64,000 nt of DNA from Phorcus lineatus (GCA_921293015.1 OV121096.1:7320285-7384284), one strand, 5' to 3'; counted from the stretch's first letter, positions 21,961 to 36,069 are shown. The notes: a model not told the origin generated them from the sequence alone. Translations and numbers: made by a program.

Positions 21961-23181
21961 GTATACTTGAATAAAGTTGTTGACTGATTGGTTGATATAT
22001 GCAACAGTTGTGTTGATAATATATATGTATATATGTAAGACTCGAATCCATGGCAGGCCACAAATCTGTGGCAGATTTTCAAATGCCTGACATTTGTACC
22101 TTTTTTTGTATTTTTCTGCAATGATTAACCAAACCTTACGCTAGACAAACTTACCCTAAAATGCGTCGACAGGAACCCAAGGGTTAAAAAAGATAGTCTT
22201 TCAATATCTTAGGGCTATAGAAGACAGACTCACCGAGGGCTTAAAAGATCCTTCAAGGTAAACACATTTGATATGGCAAAAAGCCGCAAATGTCTTATTT
22301 ACATGTAAGGTATTGTTTAATGTATTTTCGTAATTGGGATATGGACTCGTATTATTTGGTCGTTATCTGTTTGCAATATCTCTTTGTGTCTTTCCTAAAT
22401 ATTTCGCTAGCGACGCAATTGGGCCTTAACCCCTTGGCGCTTCATAAAAATAACGTTGGCGCTATCCCCGTGCCAGATAAGTTGCCGTGACGTCACGAAA
22501 AATTAACACCTTTTCGTATTTCAGCTGTATCTTTTTTGTCCGGCCAAGTAAACTTGCCAAATAACACAGGATCTTTAAGATTTAGATTTGCAATATACAG
22601 ATGTAAAAATATTGTAAATACCTCAAGGAATAACGATTGTCGGTGCTGTCAAAAGGGCAGTATGTGTTTTTCCGGTAAATTAGACGAACAACAGACACGT
22701 ATCACTTTGTTTCATAGCTATGAAAAAATTCTTATTCTAAAAAATGTCGATAAAGTGTTTATTTTAGGTTGGAGTTATCTCCACTTACACCAAGTGCAGC
22801 TTCCCTGATGCATTGACGATGTACTTACTCAAAAATGTTTACAAATTGTTGCCGATTGTTATTTAATTAATTTGGATGACAATAGCAGTTAATTTTGGTG
22901 GGGGACAAATTAAAATAAAGTAATTAATTTAAAAACAGATACATTAAAATACTCAAATATACATTGAAATTACATCTACCATATGTAAACCAAACATAGT
23001 CCATGACTTGAAATTGAGTTAAAACGTTTTCAATATATTAAAGGAAATTACATATAGTTCCTCAAACATATTTTATTGCTTCTGGTATGGATCTTTTCTT
23101 TGAAAAGATTTTTTTTCATGTTTTCAGTTATATCGCTTTTTTCTCATCAGGAGCAACATGGAAATGTCAAATCAAGAATGG

Positions 23182-23212
23182 ATGAAAACTAATAAATATA
23201 TATATATATATT
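23182..23212 (+). repeat. Short (TA)n tract
   Basis: 'aataaatatatatatatata' within AT-rich DNA 3' of the piggyBac gene. The stretch 22,810-23,880 shows nothing else. Confidence 0.7.
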
Positions 23213-25759
23213 TCACATCATTCAACATTTAGCAACATACCAATTGCTTCTCATCTCTGTATCTAAATCACTTTTATTTTCAATTTTGAATTTGCATTGT
23301 CATATTTTATATGAATATAAAATATAATTTCATTTAATTATTTTGAAAGAAAACTATACAATTATTTTTTCCCCTTCAAATCACGAAATAGAAACAAGAA
23401 AAAGGTTGCTTTTGTGGCATCGCATGAAGAAGAACATAATATAAAACAAAGTCTGAAAATCAAAGACAATAATTTATTCATGCTGCCAGCACATTCATAA
23501 ATAGGTATAAAGAACAATTGCATATAAATAGTACAAATAATTATTGAATTTACAAAAAGAAATATGTACAAAGTTTTATTTACAGAAATGATTAAGTAAC
23601 AGATTTGGGGGGGATTTGCATTTCAACGATCACTGGACAGAAAGTTTGATGAAATGTGATGATAATAACATATCAAAAGATATTTAGATCAGGTTATCAT
23701 AAGCAACAGTAGAAAAACTAAAAATTATTAATAATTATTTTAAAAAAAATTTTTAAATTAAAATTAAGTGTCATGGAAATTTAAAACATATAATTTGACT
23801 GATATCATCTAAAGATTTTGATTAATTTAATGTGTTAAATAATATATCATAAATATTTCCATGTATTTCACATTTCATCATATAGCTAAGAGCCTGACAG
23901 ACCATACAGCTTCTCACTCCTCAGTGTGATTGACTGTATGATACTGTCGGAAACAGTGTCTGCAGAGTCCAACTTTACACAATGGACACCAGGTCCGGAC
24001 TCTGCCAGAGGAGCCCTCACGCTCTCTCTGTCTCTGCCTGCAGAGAACACACCATTTCCTTTTCTGTCCAGCGAGAGTCTCCATGAAATGTTGTCCGGTC
24101 AGCCGTCGGGATGGAGCTGCTGTCCTGGGTCGACCAGCAGCTTTCCTGTCTCGGTGTGTCCCGACGAGTGACGTAACGAGGGAGGTCTGGAAGTCCAGGC
24201 GGGAGGTCGTCTTACCATGGGTTGCCACGAAGACTTGATAGGCATTAACTGTAAAATATAGTAAAGGGTGAATTCATGAGGGTCAAAACTTAGTACAGTT
24301 CTTTTTCTTATTTAAATTTCTAGCTTAGACAGTCATGAAGTTAGGAAACATTATTTGTAAAGTTTCCTCTGAGCAGATTATGAGATAGAACACCCTACTG
24401 ATATATAACCTTTTCAGATATAATTTGTAAAAAGCAAAATTACCTGATGCTGTGAGAAGAAGGTTGACAAGGACCTTCTTCCACAGCTTCACGGAGCGTA
24501 CTTGGGGATCGTAGAGTGTGATGAGCTGATCCCCAAGGTCTACACCTCCCATCGTCCTGTTGTAGAGTGTGACCACTGATGGGAGGGTCTTGGCAACGCC
24601 CCGTGAATTAGTTGTTGCCTCAAATCTGAAAGTACATACTCGGGGTAAGTAATGAAAGTAAAGATGGAAAGACTTTAATTGTTAGACTGAATAAGTATAT
24701 TTTGGTATTAATTATCAAATGGATGATTTAATAGTTAGACCTCGGGGAACTGCATCTTCATTATTGTTGCAGTGAAGGAACCGCAAAATGAGCTGAAATT
24801 ACAGAAAAGTAAAATTTTTATTTCTATAAAAGCTTCCATTAAATGTAAATGGTAAATTCCTTCAGTCGCTATTTCAAGTTGTTTTCTAAGCATTTATTTG
24901 CTGGTACATATATAATTAATATTTTGTTGAAAAAGTTTCTCTATCTTTTGTAAAGATTTCATAGTTACTTACTTGGAAGCGGTTCCTCGTCATCACTTCC
25001 CCGAATGATGATGTTCTGGTCATCCATGTCTTGACCCCCTCATTCCAGTAAGATTCAATGGTCGGCTTGCGGACAAGTCCCATGGTCAGTAGAAGGCCCA
25101 GAAAAGCTCTAACCTCTTCACGGGTGACAGGAGTCCAGCTCCTGACCCGGCTGTGGATTGAAGGTTGGTGGTCCTGCAGGTACTGCTCAGCATACCTGTT
25201 TGTCTCCCTGACCAGCAGGTCGAACAAATCAACACCTCCGCCTCCCACTCCCAGCTGCCTATCAAAGTAGGTAATAGGCAGCTCTCCTCGACCTGAAAAA
25301 TGGTGTATTTCATGTAGTGTGAATATATTGATAATCCTTCATTACACATGTTTTTCTATCTAATTCAATTTATCAAATCTGATGACTAAATCATCTACCA
25401 ATCTCTTTACCACATACTTAATATCAATTGTGTTAATTATGCACCTAACATGTCAGGAGGTCAAAGAGTTATCACAAATGAATTGAAATGATACTTTGTA
25501 TTTTCATTAAATATTATGCATTAAGTTATAAACAAATCATGTCTGGTGATAAAGATCTAAAGTACCTGGAGGGTTGACACAGGACCACACTCTGCATGGA
25601 AGCCAGTTCCATGCAAATGTATAAAGTTATCAGTGTCCAGCACTTGGAACCATGGACCCCGAACCATCGGCCTGCGATGGTTTGGCTGATGATCATTGGC
25701 ACCTAAACAAAATTTATTAAATGATTAAGTCACATTATTCTTTAAAAGGCTAGGTTTCA

Positions 25760-27300
25760 TAGAAAAAAACTGGAGTTATTTGGTGGATGCCATAACAAAA
25801 ATAAATTTATCTTAAATTCAAAGTTTATTAGAACAGTTTGAACAAGGTAATCCCTGAAAATAAAAAGGCAGATTATGCAATCTGAAATAATTCTGGTTAT
25901 ATAATCATTTACTTGTTAACATGATGACTTGACATTTACCAAAACATTTTTCATCCTTTCTTGATAACCAATAGATTATTGTGTTAATAAATTCACTTGA
26001 GCCTAGTATATGGGTCATTCTCAAAAAATGGAGTCATTTGGTGGATGCCATAACAAAACAAAAATTCTTTTCAATTTCAAATTTATTTGAACAGTTTGAA
26101 CAAGGTAATACCTGAAAATAAAAATCCAGATTAGGCAATCTTAAACATGTCTGGTTATATGAATATTTACTTTTTAACATTATGAGTTGAGGATATATGT
26201 CAGTGATGTTACCAAAACAATTTTTAGCCTTTCTTGATAACTAATAAATTATTTTTGTTAAAACATATACTTGAGCTTAGTATCTATAACATACTTTAGG
26301 TTGCCTGAAGAAAATCTATAAAAACTTATCATCAAATTTAGTTTTTCATGAATTTACTTGTGAAATGTGACACTGACAACGTAATGAGATACAAATTTAT
26401 GTATACAAAGTGCAATTACAATTAAAAAATGCTAAATTAACTTTATAAGTTTGAGAAAGGTTAATTGGTAATACGGTAACAGGTGGATTGCGTATCTTGA
26501 TAAGAACCTACTGAACATCAATGAAATACTTTTTTTTTGCATTAATGAGTAACTCCTTTCAGACTTCACCCATAACATCTGGCTTTTTTTCATGTAGAGT
26601 ATTATATCTATAGATGTAAATAGTGACTTATGACCATTGTTAGTGACATAACGTGCATAATATCATGTTTTTATTGACATTAAAAACACCAATATTGAAG
26701 AGATTAAAGAGTTTGTTGTTCTACTCTTTACAAACATGAAAGATACACCTGGAGAAATCACAAATGGGGTAAAAAAATCATCAAATTGTAAAAATAATTC
26801 TCTGTTAGCATAATTACTCCATTTTTTGAGAATGACCCATATATGACATACTTTAGGTTGTCTGAAGAAAAATTATTAAAACTAATTATCTAATTTAGTT
26901 TTTCATGAATAAACTTATGAAATGTGATACTAACAATCCAGCGAGGTACAGTTATGTGTGTACAGAGGGCAAACGCTATTAAAAAATACATAAGTAACCA
27001 TGGGCCATTTTGCACAAAGGTAACATCACTGACAGAAAAGGTAATATCATTGACAAAAAGGCACATTTGTCATGCCTAGTGTTAGTTGATTCACTTTTTA
27101 TGGTTTAAAAAAAAATAATTTCATAAATCAATTGTTACTAAAAAACAAAGCTATCCATTTCTGTCAAAGCAGTGGAACCATCACCACTGATCATTTTGTA
27201 ATTACCCTCGTGTTACCTATTTCCGTGGTAATAAGAAATAATCTTCTATAAGTGTCAATGCTGATAATGTCAAACATCCTAAACATCATAAAGTGATAGA
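25760..27300. mobile_element. Self-nested inverted-repeat element in the piggyBac intron
   Basis: An element with ends 'tatatgggtcattctcaaaa' (26007) and its inverse 'tttttgagaatgacccatat' (to about 26848) sits inside an older copy of similar sequence: 25771-26006 matches 26030-26270, and 26850-26960 matches 26275-26400. No coding capacity was seen. The outer limits of the older copy are approximate. Confidence 0.55.
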
Positions 27301-28546
27301 GTACATATTTTTCATCTAGGTAACGTTAAACAAACAGTTGTTTTACTCTTTTGTTAAATCTTGTTCACATTTTAAAAACAGATGCAAATTGTTATTAATT
27401 AATTTGGTGTCACCTGTTTTCATGGTATTTCTATTGTATAAAATTATGAGAATACAATGTATGCAACAACTTCAATTTTTCCTTTTTTTTAAACACAGAT
27501 CAATAGCATTTAAATTGATGTTGACATGTGTTTAAAATATTTACATGGTCATTGAATTATTTCACTTTCGTCAATATTTATCATAAAATGTCTTTTTCTG
27601 GTAAAGTAAAGAAATCATGAGGCTGCTTAGAGCATATTTAGTATTAGAAAATCTTCTAGTCACCAAATACCTTGCATTTCAAGTAGTTAAAGATTTAATA
27701 TTAGCAAGCAATGCAAAGTATAACTTTTCATGCAATAACTTGCTTTTACAGCACCGGAAAATCATACAAAATAGCCAAAAATATATAAGAATCAACCTTT
27801 CTATGATTCCATATATTTATTAGTAGAACAGGTACTATACTCAAAAGTCAGGTGATTCATAATAATGGAAATGTTTGGTGTTGGCCTATTCAAACCCTGT
27901 CTGTGTATATTTAGCCTACACATGCGGAGTAAACTTTTAACTTCAGCTCAAAAGGACCCAGGTTTATTCCAATTTGTGATTAGTATATATAATTCACAGT
28001 AAAATGTTCATGCCAGTACATCATACTTCAGTGAAATTAGAATTGCTTGAAAATGATCATTACAAATTTTTTCAAGTCTTTGCCATACTTTTTTTTCTTA
28101 AGTTTGAGATCATATGCATGAATACTAACTTCTTAAAGATGTACCTAAGAGTATTCTAAATAAAATTCATCAAAATAGCTTACCTTGGAAAATTATTACT
28201 CGTTAGGCCTACATTTCTACATAAATTTATGAGAAACATATAAATAGGCTATAGACTGATCGAAAGCAGACGACACAATAATTCCGCCTGATATCATGTT
28301 TGCCTGAAAAAAATGCAAGAGCTACTATAAACTTGCCCAAGGACGTTCATAGACCTATATAAATCCTTGAGTTAGCAAATGGTCAGAAATAGAAAGTGTA
28401 CATCAAGAAAGCAAACGTAGGCCCTATTGGATACCATAATAACACCGAAAATTCGTCAATAAACAAACGTTTGTAATTTGACATTTCTGGGCCCAAATTT
28501 TATTTTCAAACACTTTTTAACAATTGATTAAAAACTAAGTACTCAC
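27300..28546. other. AT-rich intron remainder
   Basis: Part of the large first intron of the piggyBac-derived gene. Only short chance frames are present and no domain was recognised. Confidence 0.4.
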
Positions 28547-30239
28547 CATCAACCCCGGGGTCCATGTCATCTTCTGGCTCTGAGTCGGGGAGAGAAATGT
28601 CCGACTCAGAGCCCGAATCTTCAAACACGTCTGTCGCTTCCATTACTTATCGGTAGATGCCGGAAGTCGTCTGACGGTAAAATACTAAATATATGCTCAT
28701 TAATATTCATGAGCTCGTGGTCGCTTAATGTCTCTCCAAACACGTTGTGCATGGTTTAAACGTTCACCATGAATCCAGAAACTTATATAGATGATTACTT
28801 TATGGGGTTTAAAAACGTGCAGGTACTGGTAATTCGCGCACCTGTTACAATATTCGATTTAGCGAAGGCAATGTAAGGTGAAGGTCACAAAGCACGCTAT
28901 TACCTTCGAAACTAACGACAAGATAACGGCCCAGCCTCTGTTGACACCAGAATCTCAAAATAAATTGAAATTACAGTATTTATAAACTGCAACTGATAAC
29001 AATCATCCCTCCATTAATCAATTTATGATACTTGTACTTTTTTTTAACATTTCTGAGAGTATAAAATTGGCCTAGGGTAAAAAATAATTGACACGATTGT
29101 ACATGTACATAATTGTACATTTCCACTGTAGCCTATGGCTATGTATTTTCTAAAATGTTTGACTAGCTCCATCAAAAGTATACATTTTTATTAACTGAAA
29201 TCACAGACAGAGAAATAAATCTGTCGGTGTTTCAAATTAGCTAAAATATATTTGCTGTACGGTAGTATGGTACCTATAACCCTTCGTAAAATGTTTTACC
29301 CTCTTAGCATAATTGAAATAGGTAATTAAACATGATACGATAAATCAATGGAATTTCCCCAACTATAAAACTTAATCTTTATGATTAAAGTTTCCTAAAC
29401 GAACAATTGATTTGCCATGTTGACCGGTGGATGATTGATGCTGTACATGAAGTATTCTAAAAGTCTTTAGGAAACGCCAATCTAGCAGTAGGTCAGTGAC
29501 ACCACGACCGCCATTTGTGTTCACCCTGGAAGAAGGTGCTCGATTAAAAGAGTAATGTTTTTGAAATATCAAGTCTAAGGCATCATGAAAAAGTATAAAT
29601 GTACACAAATGTGAAGTAATGGGTAATTATGTTTCACTGTTTCGGTTTTTTTTCGCGGGACAATTTGTCAATGGGAGTTTTCGGACAGGATATTTCATTA
29701 CCATCACGATAAACACGACCCGTCATTTTTGATCAGAAATCAAATTTGTTTACATGATGACTTTTAGTTACGTGCCATATATCCGATAATCAAAACTATG
29801 ATCAAATGTATGGGAGATGTAGTTCAGAGACCTAGGAACATTGTTCAGTCAATTATTTTACAATACTTGAAATGTAAATAACGTATCGTCATTTTCTCAT
29901 TGGAAGTACAGTTTGCCACTGTATCAGAAAGTTAAAATGGCGCCCGCTTCAAACTGTTTTGTTCATGTATTTTGGAAAAATAAGTTTAACTCGAATAAAA
30001 ATGAACCAATACGAATGATTTTGGCACCAAATTAATACTTAGAGATTTTTATTTGAAAATAGTACAAAATTCATATTGATATATCAATTAAATAAATATT
30101 TATTTTGTTCTGATTGGGGTATATCATGGAATGTACATTTATGTACATCCCGGCACCTGAATGGCGTTTCGTGTATGTACATGTATGTCCTGGCCGGCAG
30201 CAAGGGAGTTAAGACGGGAACAGTTAGCTAAATTTATTA

Positions 30240-30278
30240 TGACGTCATCGCACAATGACGTCACTTAGCATGACGTCA
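30240..30278. promoter_or_regulatory. Cluster of three palindromic CRE-type sites
   Basis: TGACGTCA occurs at 30240-30247, 30256-30263 and 30271-30278. This is the full ATF/CREB palindrome. No gene starts immediately beside it, so it may belong to a repeat rather than a promoter. Confidence 0.35.
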
Positions 30279-30294
30279 TGAAACAGTCTAACAA

Positions 30295-30395
30295 TCAAAC
30301 GCGCCACAGATAAGGAGATCCGCCATAGATTAGAGACCCGCCACAGATCTGAGTGCTACATATATAATCTGTCTGTCTGTCTGTCTGTGTTCCAA
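30295..30395. repeat. Short repeats: CGCCACAGAT triplet and (CTGT)n
   Basis: Three spaced copies of cgcca(c/t)agat are followed by ctgtctgtctgtctgtctgt. The stretches 28,650-30,200 and 30,400-32,150 show no gene. Confidence 0.5.
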
Positions 30396-32169
30396 ATATA
30401 TCATCAAATCAATTCTTATCAAAATATGGTAAGCTCACCCAAATCTCTCAATATTGCTAATTGATTCAAATGGAAGGAACCTAAATATTCATGAAACACT
30501 TTTATCATGGTCTTTGATATCCTATGAGGAAATTGTATCTTTGAAAAATTATTTCCTAAAAACGAGGCGATAGGTGCATTCGTTTGAAATTAGTCCCCAA
30601 TCTTGATTACATTGATACGTATAATAATTGCATTTCAGTATCTCAAGCACATACGTCAACAGACACATAGACATATTGGACACGTTCAAAGAATACCCAC
30701 AATGCATTGGGGCAGCACAACACATTCAATTTAAACATTTATTCATCTTAATGTTAATTTAACATAGCACCTTAAAGATTAAAAACTGTTAAATGCTGGA
30801 TATGTTTCTATATTTTGTCTTAATTTCCTTTATTACTACGAGTGACAAATTTTATTAGAAATTTTAAAGAGCAGCGAAGATTTTGTGAAGGAAGGTATTC
30901 AGAATTTAATGTTTTTTGTGTTTATGTATAATTTGTGACGCTTGAATAAAGCTTTAAGCATTTTATATCTGTCAACATGTATTTTACATGTATGTTCAAT
31001 CAAGTTTATGATTTAGGTTACAAGTCCACATGTATCTTAAAGTAAATAAGTCAACGTGTATTTCATGCTTACTAATCAGCATGTATTTTAAGTTTATGAT
31101 TTAACATGTTTAGTGAGTATTACACAAATTCACACTTGTTGTGTAAAAGCCAAATGACACCCTTCCCCGGGTAATAATCTCTATATATGTCGTCAAAATA
31201 TAAAAAAAATATTGTACTTTTTAGAACATTGGGGTGGTTATGGCAATTTATCAGGCAATTTATCTTCTCTTCAGGTAAGCTGTTGTCTCATCTAAGATAT
31301 TCGGCGACTTGCTTGATATACAAATATGTCGGAAGGTCCTAGAATAAAGAAGTTTAATATCCTTTGAATTTCCTTCACCATCCTTCATCACCCTAAAGAA
31401 GTTCTAAGTGGATGTCAATTTATTTTTGAATTTGCATCAAAGCCACCCTTATGTCTTTCTTTTTCTATTTTTTGGATTAAATTATTAACGCATCGTAAGT
31501 ATTTAGCAAATATAGTAAGGATTGAGATAATTAAGATATCATTTTATTAAAAAAAAACGATACCAAAGAATGCGTTTTAAGTTGTATGTAAACATTAGTT
31601 GTAAAAAGATATTCATGCTAATTTCAGGATAAATCATTTGTTCGTTACAAATATGTTAATTGCTATTTTATAAAACTGTTTTATGAACAATCCTTTATTA
31701 GTTTTTTTTTATCATCTATACTACTTTATCATTTATTTATGATCAATTAATAGTAGTATGGGCCTTAATCATAAAACCTCAAAGGATATACTGTTAAATC
31801 TTTGACTCTAAGGTTACCCACCTAATGTAAAGTAAATTCATTTTTAAAGAGTATGTTATTATAATAAAAATTGCAAATTGTTGAAATGCCAATCGACTTC
31901 ATATCATAAAGAACTTTTTATGTGAAGAGTTTGCTACTTTTTAATGATTATGCGATAGCTAAAAAAAACCCATAATTTTTGGATGAAACCATTTTCATAT
32001 ATAGAAACCTCTGGAAACATGTTAGATTTTTTTCCTAAAATACAACATTCAAATGTTCATTGATTATCATCATAAACAACTCAAACAAGGAAATACAAAG
32101 CTGAAAAGGGTCAGTTTCATTTTTAAGGAGGGGCTCCGGACGGCTATGAATAAGGAAACATTGTTTGAG

Positions 32170-32481
32170 GTGAGATGAGGTGAGTTGGGGCTTAACGCCG
32201 CTTTCAAGATTATTTCATTTATATTGCGGCTGCTAGTATTATTGCAGGAAGAAAGCCCGCAACATTAAAGTGGCTATGCATTGTGGTGAAACCTGCGAGC
32301 AACGACTGGAACTAGCTAAGCAAGGGTGGTACCAGGCTGAAATGTAGCATTGCACCCAAAACTGACTGCGTGTTGAACAGTTCTCTACTGCAGACAAAGT
32401 TGCCGGGCCCCTGGCGGGATTCGAGACATGGACTTCTTGATCCGAAGCCGCACGAGCTAACCACTGCGCTATCCCGCCCAA
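32170..32481 (-). mobile_element. tRNA-derived SINE
   Basis: On the reverse strand it starts gggcgggatagcgcagtggt (box A like), with ctcgaatcccgcca (box B like) about 45 nt later, then an unrelated body and a tail containing gtgagttggggcttaacgcc, the core seen at five other sites. The head is tRNA-like but lacks a proper acceptor stem and continues into the body, so it is a SINE rather than a tRNA gene. Confidence 0.6.
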
Positions 32482-33199
32482 CATTGTTCAAACATGCAGA
32501 ACAAAATATATTTGTAAAGGTCACTGAGCTTATCATGTGTGAACTTTAGGAACAACATTTTCTCTGCATCGACATGCAATAGATTTGATCATATGCTGGC
32601 TAAACCCTCCTGAAATGTACGATATTCTTCCTGGCACTGTATTCCTGAAGACGCTGAAAGAAGACGATGTTTTACTCCTTGTTTTCAATGGTTTCGTTTT
32701 TAGCTCTGATATATTTCCATATTCCATTTGTGATATGTATCATTAATTCATCTTCAAGTGCTAAATAGAGGAAAATAAACAGTTTTCGATAGATACCGAA
32801 CATCGATTGGTTGACTTTGGAGACGGTGAAATGTCACAAAAAAGCTGACATGAAAGCCATTGAAACGTTTTGCAGCGACGCAAGACTGTTCCTTATGATC
32901 TCATTATAATGATATTGTAAGGAAGACTAACAGAAAGCAATTTGATTGGTGTGGTTTTAAATGGAAAGTAGAAACGAAGTTATGGTCGACAAATGAAAAT
33001 AGTCATCGCCGAATGACGCGAGTCAATAGCTACTAGTGTAATATATAACGAAAAGATCCAAATCCTGTCAATCCTGTTAAACAACTATTCAGGTAGGAAG
33101 GGTATAATTTGGTCTGTTTTGGTCAGTGGATGTGAACAGACATATTTTATTAATTAGTATGTGTATGTACATAATTAAATGCAAAGTTTAGATTGTTAT

Positions 33200-35611
33200 T
33201 TATGGTAAATAAACTTCAGGGTTGTACAGCGTGACATTCTGATGACGAATGTTTCTGTTACAGTTGTGAGTCACACAGCAGTAGCTACACTCGAGGGCGT
33301 GATGTAGATGTAGAGCTGTTCACACAGCCACCGAGCCGTGAAGACTGTTGCAGCCATTTTGATTCACATTCAATAACCTTCAAAATGCTATTAGAATAAT
33401 TGAAATAATCTTTCTCAAGTTGCTTGGGAGTTAATGGTAGAACTTTTTAGAAATTTTTCTTCACATCGTTTTTCCTAGAAATATGACAATGATTGAATCC
33501 CGTCTTCTAGATTTTTGTCTCCATCTTACAGCAGTGGAAGTGTTCTGTTGATCATACCACTCCATTTGAGACTTATTCCAACATAATGCACATATGTCAA
33601 GAATAACTATAAATACCACCAATAAAGGATAACTTTCGTCAAATTAAGTATATCTAGCTAGTAGGGAAAAAATAGAAAAGAAACCCATAATATCGTCTCA
33701 CATTAAGTTTAAAGGGAAAGGAGGTTTTTAGATTACTGTAAATGCCGTTTCATTTACGCCTGGAGCCGCCATCTATTACAAGGGAAGATCGATAAATTTA
33801 TGCAATGTTTGGGGGCCTTAGAGTGAGCCTATTGTTAAGTTATTGCACATATACAAATAAGTATTGGTGAATGAACTTTGATATTTTTTAATGAAAAGAG
33901 AGGGCATTCCACGAGGAATGACAAGGAAGGTAGAGGTTAAAAACTTGCTTTCTTTTGCCCCCTAAGTTCAAAAATGGACACTGCATCTCTGTCCGTCTCA
34001 TATAGTCAATTTTTAAAACGGCTTGTACAAGTATCCTGTGTGGAGGTCAATTACTTATCACAACAGATATTGTAAAAAGTAAAAGGACAGAGAAAATTGG
34101 CAACTTCGTCAACGAAAATTTGCACCGTTATGTGCAATAGAGAAATACATTTACCATTTCGTGACATGTTTGTCGCCGTTGATGTTGTCGCGGACAGTGG
34201 TGAGACAGAAGAGAGTCGTGTTTTTACATCTCACACGAAATGAAAGTCGTGAATCAACGCTACATTCAGGTCCACTGCACACCTCACACTCCACTGTCGT
34301 TAAACAAATCACAATTGCAAGAATTTACCTATTTTGTAAAAGGTCAATCATCGACTGAACGTCCTAATTTTGAATAATTAGTTCATTTAGTAAGTTTTCT
34401 GGTTTTTGTATATTCATTTTGTCAAGCGACGAGTATATCTCATATATCGCCACATGGGAAACTTCTATTTCACGAGTGAAATAAATTTGAGTCATGGTAT
34501 TCGATGTAAAATGTTCAATATCCTTGATTGAATTCTATTCGACACTTGAAGTTTTACCTCCAGTGTAGTTACTTGTTGCGATGGGCACGGCAACAGTTGA
34601 TTCTGAAGAGAAATTTTTAAATCTTTATAAGAAACCTTCTGTTAAAATTTCATCACTTTTTCAAATGTTCGTTACCGTTCATAAACTGGCAAATACTCAA
34701 TAAGTTGTAAGAATCTTAACGATAATTTGCCGATCCAGGTTTTGATCGATGTTCAAATTTGTCTTAAATTTTACAAACAAGCAATATCAAAATGAGGAAA
34801 ACATTGTCCTTTTTCATTATAACCTCACTTTAGTCTACAGAACAGTTGTAATTCTAACGATGGGTAAAATAGGGGAATACTTGTAACTATTTTCGTTAAA
34901 AATCACTCACTAAGGAATAATTTGGTTCAAATATTATCTGTTGATATAGACATAACTCTCCCCCAATAAAATCTATTTTGGCAGATTTAATCATTATTGA
35001 ACATGTCATGTTAAGTCATTGAATTCACTCACTTTGTGGACTACAGTCCAGATCTTGGTTACACAGATCTGTATCACAACAGCTGCTGCAGCAATCAGCA
35101 AAACCTATGAATTAGCAGATAAACAACAAAAGACTAGGTATCAACAACGTATTTCAGTTTTTTATACTTTCGAAGTACTTAAGGGGAAATATAAATGAAG
35201 TCCTGTCCACCTAGCAACTTTGACACTAAGAATATGATGTTGACCAAAATATTTGTGCAGATGCATAACTGCATTAAGATTTTTCATGATGAGCATTTTC
35301 GAAAATGTGATCGTAGAATTTTGTATACATTTGGCCAAAATAGTCACTCTTTTAGAAGCTTATCAAACCGAGTGTTGCTTCTAAACTAATTCCATTCGTC
35401 TGATATTAGATCAACTAAAGCGTGGCGACTGTGTGAAAAATGACAAAAGTATTGTCCTGATGAAAAACCACCTTCGATTATATTCCATAGCCTTTTATCA
35501 TGTGCAAGTTTAGACTTCATGCAATGATTAAACTATTCAAACCAATTCATCCTCACAACCCATGTCTACAGTTATGATCCCGTTTTCCTCATGGTAGACT
35601 GTCGTACATTT
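33200..35611 (-). pseudogene. Third copy of the three-finger gene, inverted and broken
   Basis: In reverse order: 35543-35611 (KCTTVYHEENGIITVDMGC, 69 nt, intact), 35033 to about 35105 (CSSCCDTDLCNQDLDC, lacking its first third), 34558-34602 (45-nt linker, intact), 34155-34293 (VECEVCSGPECSVDS..., 139 nt, intact) and 33200-33371 (last exon). The last exon has an 8-nt deletion against genes A and B and an in-frame TGA near its acceptor, so the end of the protein is lost. Exon order and lengths otherwise match genes A and B. Confidence 0.75.
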
Positions 35612-36069
35612 CTGAGAAATAAATGTTAATGTCTTCTTCAAACAACGTTAACATTTCACAAATGACATGAAAGATAAATTAACAATAATATTTCAAAATA
35701 AATTTAAATGGAACATGTCAATCTATCTCACACACGTTATCTTTAAAATTTTTTACGCTAATGCCACATTTCTATTCATGCTTAATATGTAATTTCCTTC
35801 TGCCAACACCGTTTCCTGTACGGGGGTGTCTTCATCTGAAGCTAGTGATGGGGGTTGGTAAAACGAAATAGGCATTAGGTGAAGGCGAGGCAACTTAATG
35901 TACTTGCTATTCATCCAAGACATACCTAATAATGATTATATCTAATCATGTCAATTATTTGTTTCAAACATAAGCTTTTGATCAGAGAAAACGATACTCA
36001 AAACTTTTAGGTTGTCTTTTCAAAGTTAACCATGACTGTTGATATTTTGTTTCGAGAACGGTTCTCCAC

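Larger units (their letters stand above)
23914..28643 (-). pseudogene. piggyBac transposase-derived gene lacking the catalytic middle
   Basis: Reverse-strand exons: 28547-28643 (ATG, acidic N-terminus MEATDVFEDSGSESD), 25566-25702, 24973-25281 (ETNRYAEQYL, TREEVRAFLGLLLTMGL, YWNEG), 24741-24792 (LILRFLH ... VPRG), 24444-24625 (VVTLYNRTMGGVDLGDQLI) and 23914-24248 (VNAYQVF, then CVLCRQ...CPLC...LCRHCFRQYH, the C-terminal cysteine-rich domain). The order is that of piggyBac proteins. Between 24741 and 24625 only 115 bp remain, where the family has a long segment with the first two catalytic aspartates. The third (GGVD) is kept. The donor/acceptor phases across the gap do not fit (1 versus 2), so a catalytic exon appears deleted. 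The exon 3 start is uncertain (25281 or 25292). Confidence 0.7.
22427..30212. mobile_element. Possible limits of the piggyBac element around the transposase gene
   Basis: Left: TTAACCCCTTGGCGCTTCAT at 22427. Right, read inward on the other strand: TTAACTCCCTTGCTGCCGGC starting at 30212. Both are TTAA plus a CCCTTG-G/C-type end as expected for piggyBac elements, and the transposase gene lies between in a consistent orientation. The two ends match only weakly, so the limits are a proposal. The frame at 22536-22808 (90 residues, with DCRCCQKGSMC) lies inside and is unassigned. Confidence 0.3.

Noticed and set aside
32395..32481. tRNA gene on the reverse strand
   Set aside because: Box A and box B resemble a tRNA, but there is no complete cloverleaf and the sequence continues into a SINE body and tail.
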